Shown here: positions 60,151 through 64,000 of the stretch, one piece after another
Layout: every line of letters begins with the position of its first letter
Position numbering within the stretch: the stretch's first letter is position 1
Origin: Mycolicibacterium mageritense
Lineage (GTDB): Bacteria; Actinomycetota; Actinomycetes; Mycobacteriales; Mycobacteriaceae
Length of the DNA: 64,000 nt
Direction: 5' to 3'
Assembly (NCBI RefSeq): GCF_010727475.1
Contig: NZ_AP022567.1
Location: 3,162,001-3,226,000 of the forward strand
Program-made: the position numbers and the translations under genes
Notes under the pieces: model-generated
Told to the model about the DNA's origin: nothing
Seen by the model: the letters and a program-made list of their open reading frames with translations, nothing else
Databases searched by the model: none

Positions 60151-61185
60151 ATGGTCAACATCGGTGTGGTCGGCGCGACCGGCCAGGTCGGCCAGGTCAT
60201 GCGCGCGCTGCTGGAGGAGCGGGACTTCCCGGCCAGCTCCGTGCGGTTCTTTGCGTCCGCGCGGTCCGAAGGCAAGAAGTTGACGTTCCGCGGTCAGGAG
60301 ATCGAGGTCGAGAACAGCGAGACCGCCGACCCGTCCGGGCTGGACATCGCGCTGTTCTCGGCGGGCGCCACGATGTCGCGCGTGCAGGCCCCGCGGTTCG
60401 CCGCGGCCGGCGCCGTCGTCGTCGACAACTCGTCGGCCTGGCGCAAGGATCCCGACGTTCCGCTCGTGGTCTCCGAGGTCAACTTCACCCGAGATGCCGG
60501 GACACGGCCCAAGGGCATCATCGCCAACCCGAACTGCACCACCATGGCCGCGATGCCGGTGCTCAAGGTGCTCCACGAAGAGGCCGGCCTGACCCGCCTG
60601 ATCGTGTCGAGCTACCAGGCAGTCTCGGGCAGCGGTCTGGCCGGCGTCGAGGAGCTCGCGTCGCAGACGCGCGCGGTGGTGGACGGTGCCGAGGCGCTCG
60701 TGCACGACGGATCGGCCCTGGAGTATCCCGAGCCGGTGAAATACGTTGCGCCCATTGCGTTCAACGTCGTCCCGCTGGCCGGATCGCTCGTCGACGACGG
60801 CTCCGGCGAGACCGACGAGGACCAGAAGCTGCGCAACGAGAGCCGCAAGATCCTCGGCATCCCGGACCTTCTGGTGAGCGGCACGTGCGTGCGGGTTCCG
60901 GTGTTCACCGGGCACTCGCTGTCGATCAACGCCGAGTTCGCCCAGCCGCTTTCGGTTGAGCGCGCCAAGGAACTGCTGGCCGATGCGCCGGGCGTCAAGC
61001 TGGTCGACGTGCCGACGCCGCTTGCGGCCGCCGGGGTCGACGAGTCCCTCGTCGGCCGGATCCGCCAGGATCCGGGGGTGCCCGACGGACGTGGTCTCGC
61101 CCTGTTCGTGTCGGGCGACAACCTGCGAAAAGGTGCGGCGCTGAACACCATTCAGATCGCCGAACTGCTGGCCGCCGAGCTCTGA
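60151..61185 (+). CDS. asd: Aspartate-semialdehyde dehydrogenase
   Basis: 344 residues. NADP Rossmann 'NIGVVGATGQVGQVM', 'DNSSAWRKDPDVPLVVSEVN', active-site Cys129 (NPNCTTM), 'SSYQAVSGSG' and 'VPVFTGHSLSI' (His). Converts aspartyl phosphate to the semialdehyde, right after Ask in the same operon. Starts at ATG 60151, 4 bp after the ask stop. Confidence 0.96.
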   Translation: MVNIGVVGATGQVGQVMRALLEERDFPASSVRFFASARSEGKKLTFRGQEIEVENSETADPSGLDIALFSAGATMSRVQAPRFAAAGAVVVDNSSAWRKDPDVPLVVSEVNFTRDAGTRPKGIIANPNCTTMAAMPVLKVLHEEAGLTRLIVSSYQAVSGSGLAGVEELASQTRAVVDGAEALVHDGSALEYPEPVKYVAPIAFNVVPLAGSLVDDGSGETDEDQKLRNESRKILGIPDLLVSGTCVRVPVFTGHSLSINAEFAQPLSVERAKELLADAPGVKLVDVPTPLAAAGVDESLVGRIRQDPGVPDGRGLALFVSGDNLRKGAALNTIQIAELLAAEL

Positions 61186-61191
61186 CGGCGG

Positions 61192-62316
61192 GTGTCGCCG
61201 GCCCGCAGATTCGCCGCCGTCGCGGTCGCCGTGGCGTTGTGGCAGGCGCCCGCCGCGCATGCCAACCCGCCCTGGCCGTTTCCCGAGCCGACGCTTCCGC
61301 CGCTGGCCCCCGGCCAGGTGACCCTGATCGGGCCCGCTGCCGGAACCGGAACCCCTACGGGGGATTACGGCATCGGCGCGACCGACCTGTGTGAGTTCAT
61401 GGAATTCCCGAGCCGCGTGCTGCAGGTCTGCGGCGACAGCTTCGCCGGTCAGGCCGTGGGATTCGGCGGCTGGTATTCGCCGATAGCACTGCATGTCGAC
61501 CCCGATTCGATCGACGATCCGGCGGGCATCCGCTACGACGGTGTCACCGGTGGCGGCGTGGGCACGCCGCTGCTGGCCGACAAGACCCCGCCCGGCAGCT
61601 CGCAGCTGCCCGCGGGCGTGGTCTCCATCAACCGCGACAACTACATCATGGTGAGCACCACCAAAAACCTCGTCCCGCAGGACTCGCGGTTGGTGAAAGC
61701 CGATGCCTCCCGGGGCAATTGGCAGACCGTGCCCGGCTCGGTGCGGCCCGCGAACTACCAGGGCGGCGGCCAGTCGCAGATCAGTGGCTATTACGACCCC
61801 GTGCCGACGGCCGAGTCGCAGAGCGGCTGGGTGTACATCGTCGCCAACAACTTCGACCGCAGCGGGCCGGTGTTCCTGTACCGCGTGACGCCGCAGGCCT
61901 TCACCGATCGCTCTGCCTGGCAGGGCTGGTCGTCGTCAGGCGGTTGGGGCAAGCCGCCGACCGCGCTGTGGGGCGACCGGGTCGGCGAGATGAGCATCAA
62001 GCAGATCGACGGCAAGCCCGTGCTGTCGTACTTCAACGCGAGCAACGGCAACATGGAGGTGCGGGTCGCCTACGACCCGACGGGCCTGGGCACCGCGCCC
62101 GTCACGACCGTGGTCTTCGCGGGCGAATGGCCCGATCCCGTGGATTCGCTGCCGGACGACAACCGGCTCGCGCAGCCGTACGGCGGGTACATCTCCCCGG
62201 GATCCACGCTCGACGCGGTCCGGGTGTTCATCAGCCAGTGGAACACCACGCCGCGCGGCGGCACGCCGTACCGGGTCATCCAGTACGCGGTGAACCCGTT
62301 CAAGCCGTGGGAATAG
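61192..62316 (+). CDS. DUF4185-domain secreted protein (Rv3707c type), candidate GH183 endo-D-arabinanase
   Basis: 374 residues. Signal peptide (about 1-25, AHA-N cleavage), then a five-bladed propeller-type DUF4185 domain: 'IGATDLCEFMEF' (D65) and 'LQVCGDSFAG' (D82) give two conserved Asp, 'YMVSTTKN'-like strands and 'GRxxEMSIKQI' follow. Some DUF4185 proteins have been shown to cut arabinogalactan and lipoarabinomannan D-arabinan (family GH183); this protein's own activity is inferred. GTG 61192 is 6 bp after asd, so it rides on the ask-asd operon. Confidence 0.8.
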   Translation: MSPARRFAAVAVAVALWQAPAAHANPPWPFPEPTLPPLAPGQVTLIGPAAGTGTPTGDYGIGATDLCEFMEFPSRVLQVCGDSFAGQAVGFGGWYSPIALHVDPDSIDDPAGIRYDGVTGGGVGTPLLADKTPPGSSQLPAGVVSINRDNYIMVSTTKNLVPQDSRLVKADASRGNWQTVPGSVRPANYQGGGQSQISGYYDPVPTAESQSGWVYIVANNFDRSGPVFLYRVTPQAFTDRSAWQGWSSSGGWGKPPTALWGDRVGEMSIKQIDGKPVLSYFNASNGNMEVRVAYDPTGLGTAPVTTVVFAGEWPDPVDSLPDDNRLAQPYGGYISPGSTLDAVRVFISQWNTTPRGGTPYRVIQYAVNPFKPWE

Positions 62317-62387
62317 CCGCTCCTTTCACAGCTGATTCATAGCGCATTCTTGATCACCACCTGAGTACGGCTCGCATGCTCAGGAAC

Positions 62388-62822
62388 ATGACAGATACAC
62401 CGTCCTCGTCCGAGCCCGCCACCACGCCGGTGGCCACTTCCGAACCGGTCGCGGCTGCGCCGGTCACGCCGCCGGTCACGCAACAGCCCGTCGTCCAGGA
62501 GCCACGCCGGCCGAGCCGGCTCATGCAGACCGCGGCCTGGGTGGGGATCACCGCGGGCATCGTCTTCATCGTCGCCGTGGTGTTCGGCACGGGCTTCTTC
62601 CTCGGTGCCCATTCCGACGGCGGCCATCCTCGCGGCGGCGGCGGGTTCCACGACCGGCCCGGCATGATGATGTTCCACCGCGGCGGCCCGCCTCCGATGG
62701 GGCAGCTCGGTCCGGGCATGTTCGGCCCGGGTGGTCCCGACTTCGGTCCCGGTGGGCCCGGCTTCCGCCCGCCTGCCGAGCGTCCGGAGGCGCCGTCGAC
62801 CGCCGCGCCGGCACGACCGTGA
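62388..62822 (+). CDS. Pro/Gly-rich single-pass membrane protein (Rv3706c type)
   Basis: 144 residues. Cytoplasmic N-terminus rich in Thr/Pro/Val (to about 48), one membrane helix (about 50-72, 'AAWVGITAGIVFIVAVVFGTGFFLGA' in parts), then an extracytoplasmic tail rich in Gly, Pro, His, Met and Phe (GGPDFGPGGPGF repeats). Such low-complexity tails are typical of cell-wall-linked or metal-binding proteins, but nothing specific can be claimed. Conserved place next to asd/DUF4185 in mycobacteria. ATG 62388 preferred over 62376. Confidence 0.75.
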   Translation: MTDTPSSSEPATTPVATSEPVAAAPVTPPVTQQPVVQEPRRPSRLMQTAAWVGITAGIVFIVAVVFGTGFFLGAHSDGGHPRGGGGFHDRPGMMMFHRGGPPPMGQLGPGMFGPGGPDFGPGGPGFRPPAERPEAPSTAAPARP

Positions 62823-62838
62823 TCACGCCCACTTTCTT

Positions 62839-62870
62839 TTGACTCATTCCAGAAAGGGCGCATACTGGAA
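62839..62870 (+). promoter_or_regulatory. Promoter with built-in inverted repeat for the furA-like gene
   Basis: -35 TTGACT (62839-62844) and -10 CATACT (62861-62866) with 16-bp spacing. The predicted start point coincides with the GTG at 62873, so the mRNA would be leaderless. TTCCAG (62847-62852) and CTGGAA (62865-62870) form an inverted repeat across the promoter. The segment after the -35 resembles, as I recall, the FurA-binding region of furA-katG promoters. Confidence 0.65.
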
Positions 62871-62872
62871 CC

Positions 62873-63313
62873 GTGACCGCGGTGCATGACCACGACCCCA
62901 GGGCCCGATTGCGGGCCGTGGGGCTACGGGTCACGGCACCGCGGGTCGCGGTGCTCGAGGCGCTCGCCGCCGAACCACATTCGACTGCAGATGATGTGGC
63001 CGGCCGCGTGCGACAAACCCTCGGCTCGGTGTCGACCCAAGCCGTTTACGACGTACTGCGGGCCTGCGTCAACGCGGGCCTGGTGCGGCGCATCGAGCCG
63101 GCAGGCTCGTCGGCCCGCTACGAGACCCGGGCCACCGACAACCATCACCACCTGGTGTGCCGGGTGTGCGGCCGGGTGGCCGACGTCGACTGCGCGGTGG
63201 GGCACGCTCCGTGCCTGGAACCGTCCGAACTCGCGGGCTTCACGGTCGACGAAGCCGAAGTCGTGTTCTGGGGCGTGTGCCCGGAATGCCAGGCCGCGAA
63301 CAGCACCGCCTAG
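62873..63313 (+). CDS. Fur-family transcriptional regulator (FurA-like)
   Basis: 146 residues. The winged-helix DNA-binding N-terminal domain (about 10-85) is followed by a dimerisation domain with 'DNHHHLVC' metal site and structural zinc pairs C96/C99 and C136/C139. FurA-type proteins repress the catalase-peroxidase katG and themselves and respond to metal or oxidative stress. Here no katG follows; the gene is closed by a terminator, so it is a stand-alone paralogue. GTG 62873 is the likely leaderless start. Confidence 0.9.
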   Translation: MTAVHDHDPRARLRAVGLRVTAPRVAVLEALAAEPHSTADDVAGRVRQTLGSVSTQAVYDVLRACVNAGLVRRIEPAGSSARYETRATDNHHHLVCRVCGRVADVDCAVGHAPCLEPSELAGFTVDEAEVVFWGVCPECQAANSTA

Positions 63314-63335
63314 ACCACATCTGCAGCCCGATGGA

Positions 63336-63366
63336 CGCCCCGGTCGCCGTTACGACGACCGGGGCG
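63336..63366 (+). terminator. Intrinsic terminator after the furA-like gene
   Basis: CGCCCCGGTCG and CGACCGGGGCG form an 11-bp perfect stem with a 9-nt loop, followed by a short T-run (63373-63377). It begins 22 bp after the stop codon and separates furA from the lipoprotein gene. Confidence 0.8.
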
Positions 63367-63425
63367 CCTGCATTTTTGTCCCAACCGCTGGCCGCCCGGC
63401 GCCCGGCGTGAGATTCTCGCTAACC

Positions 63426-63941
63426 ATGACGCGGAATCGGGGGCTCGTTGTCGCGCTTGTCGCGGCGCTGGGTGTGATGACCGGTTGCGCCGCCACCGGG
63501 CCACACCGCGGCACCGCCCCGGTGTTCGCCGTCGGCGACTGCGTCAGCGTGCCCGTGCCGGAGCCGTCGGAGCCCGCGCCGGTGCAGGCCGCCAAGGTGG
63601 CCTGCAGCGAGGATCCGAGCTACACCGTCGGTGCGATCGCCTCGGAGGAAGGGCAGTGCCCGAGTTCGGAGTACCAGCATCTGGCCGCGAAGCTGGCCGA
63701 TCCGGCGACGGCCCGGCTGTGCCTGGTGCCCAACCTCGTCGCCGACCATTGCTACGAGATGGGCGTTCCGATGGGTGTGGTCGAGCTGGCCAATTGCGCT
63801 GATCGCGGCCAGGGTGTGCTGGTGCAGGTGACACAGCGGCTCGACGTCCGGGACCAGTCCGCGTGCCCCACCGAATCCGGCCATTTCGCATGGCCGTACC
63901 CGTCGCCGGCCCGGACCTATTGCACTCGCACCGTGTACTGA
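63426..63941 (+). CDS. Lipoprotein, possibly LppU-like
   Basis: 171 residues. Signal peptide with lipobox VMTGC, the lipidated Cys at about residue 21. The mature part has 'VGDCVSVPVP', 'AAKVACSEDPSYTVGAI' and Cys-pattern ending 'YCTRTVY'; paired Cys suggest disulfides outside the membrane. The pattern recalls LppU/SCO3897-type proteins, but this is a weak match. ATG 63426 used; an upstream GTG at 63408 exists. Confidence 0.72.
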   Translation: MTRNRGLVVALVAALGVMTGCAATGPHRGTAPVFAVGDCVSVPVPEPSEPAPVQAAKVACSEDPSYTVGAIASEEGQCPSSEYQHLAAKLADPATARLCLVPNLVADHCYEMGVPMGVVELANCADRGQGVLVQVTQRLDVRDQSACPTESGHFAWPYPSPARTYCTRTVY

Positions 63942-63958
63942 ATGGCATCATCAAGGTC

Positions 63959-64000
63959 ATGCGTGCCGTGACTGTGGGTCTCGGGGTGGCCGGTCTAGCG
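63959..64000 (+). CDS. Start of a further gene, truncated by the window edge
   Basis: Fourteen codons are visible (MRAVTVGLGVAGLA), consistent with the hydrophobic start of a signal peptide or a glycine-rich Rossmann N-terminus. It begins 18 bp after the lipoprotein gene on the same strand. Nothing more can be said. Confidence 0.4.
   Translation, partial: MRAVTVGLGVAGLA

Overview
The window is a stretch of high-GC actinobacterial chromosome that matches a fast-growing Mycobacterium (Mycolicibacterium, M. smegmatis-like). The evidence is the conserved mycobacterial backbone. In order it carries a tRNA-Ser, the SRP RNA gene ffs, aspartate aminotransferase (Rv3722c type), dnaX, a methyltransferase/FAD-oxidoreductase pair (Rv3720/Rv3719 type), an SRPBCC protein, the amidase Ami1, ebfC, recR, gatD/murT, a DnaQ-like exonuclease, leuA, ask, asd and a DUF4185 protein. 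This is essentially the M. tuberculosis Rv3723-Rv3706c order. All homology statements are from memory of families; no search was run.

Layout. 1-3.1 kb: dipeptide-type ABC transporter with a fused double ATPase, divergent from a TetR gene. 3.3-12.3 kb: TetR regulators, a beta-lactamase-fold hydrolase, a GreA/GreB-fold protein, an amino-acid oxidase, a PucR regulator, a DapB-like dehydrogenase, the secreted protease PepA and a membrane protein. 12.35-21.0 kb: housekeeping core (tRNA, ffs, aspT, dnaX to recR). 21.1-30.4 kb: accessory catabolic island. A minus-strand operon (two AA_synth proteins, alpha/beta hydrolase, aldehyde dehydrogenase, tautomerase, luciferase-like monooxygenase) diverges from a plus-strand operon (BCCT betaine transporter, SnoaL-like protein, flavin reductase, GntR). 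The gene set resembles trigonelline-type N-heterocycle betaine degradation. 30.4-42.2 kb: second catabolic island. An oligopeptide-type ABC transporter with an aldo/keto reductase and HpcH aldolase diverges from a binding protein, sialidase-like protein, SDR, four-carbon acid-sugar kinase, PdxA2-like dehydrogenase and DeoR regulator. Twin palindromes lie between the two operons. 42.2-49.7 kb: a membrane protein, then GatD/MurT (lipid II amidation), DnaQ-like exonuclease, SHOCT protein, a membrane protein/TetR pair and leuA.

49.85-58.8 kb: nitrogen-scavenging island. It holds a nitrile hydratase/thiocyanate hydrolase-family enzyme, an XRE-cupin regulator, a glutamine synthetase-like enzyme and an ammonium transporter on the minus strand, with an NCS1 permease, biuret hydrolase and GntR on the plus strand. 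Together these would release ammonia from unusual compounds, import it and assimilate it. 58.8-64 kb: ask-asd, the DUF4185 (candidate D-arabinanase) protein, a Pro/Gly-rich membrane protein, a FurA-type regulator with what looks like a leaderless promoter, a lipoprotein and the start of one more gene.

The picture is a conserved mycobacterial core into which three substrate-specific catabolic islands are interleaved, each with its own transporter and regulator.
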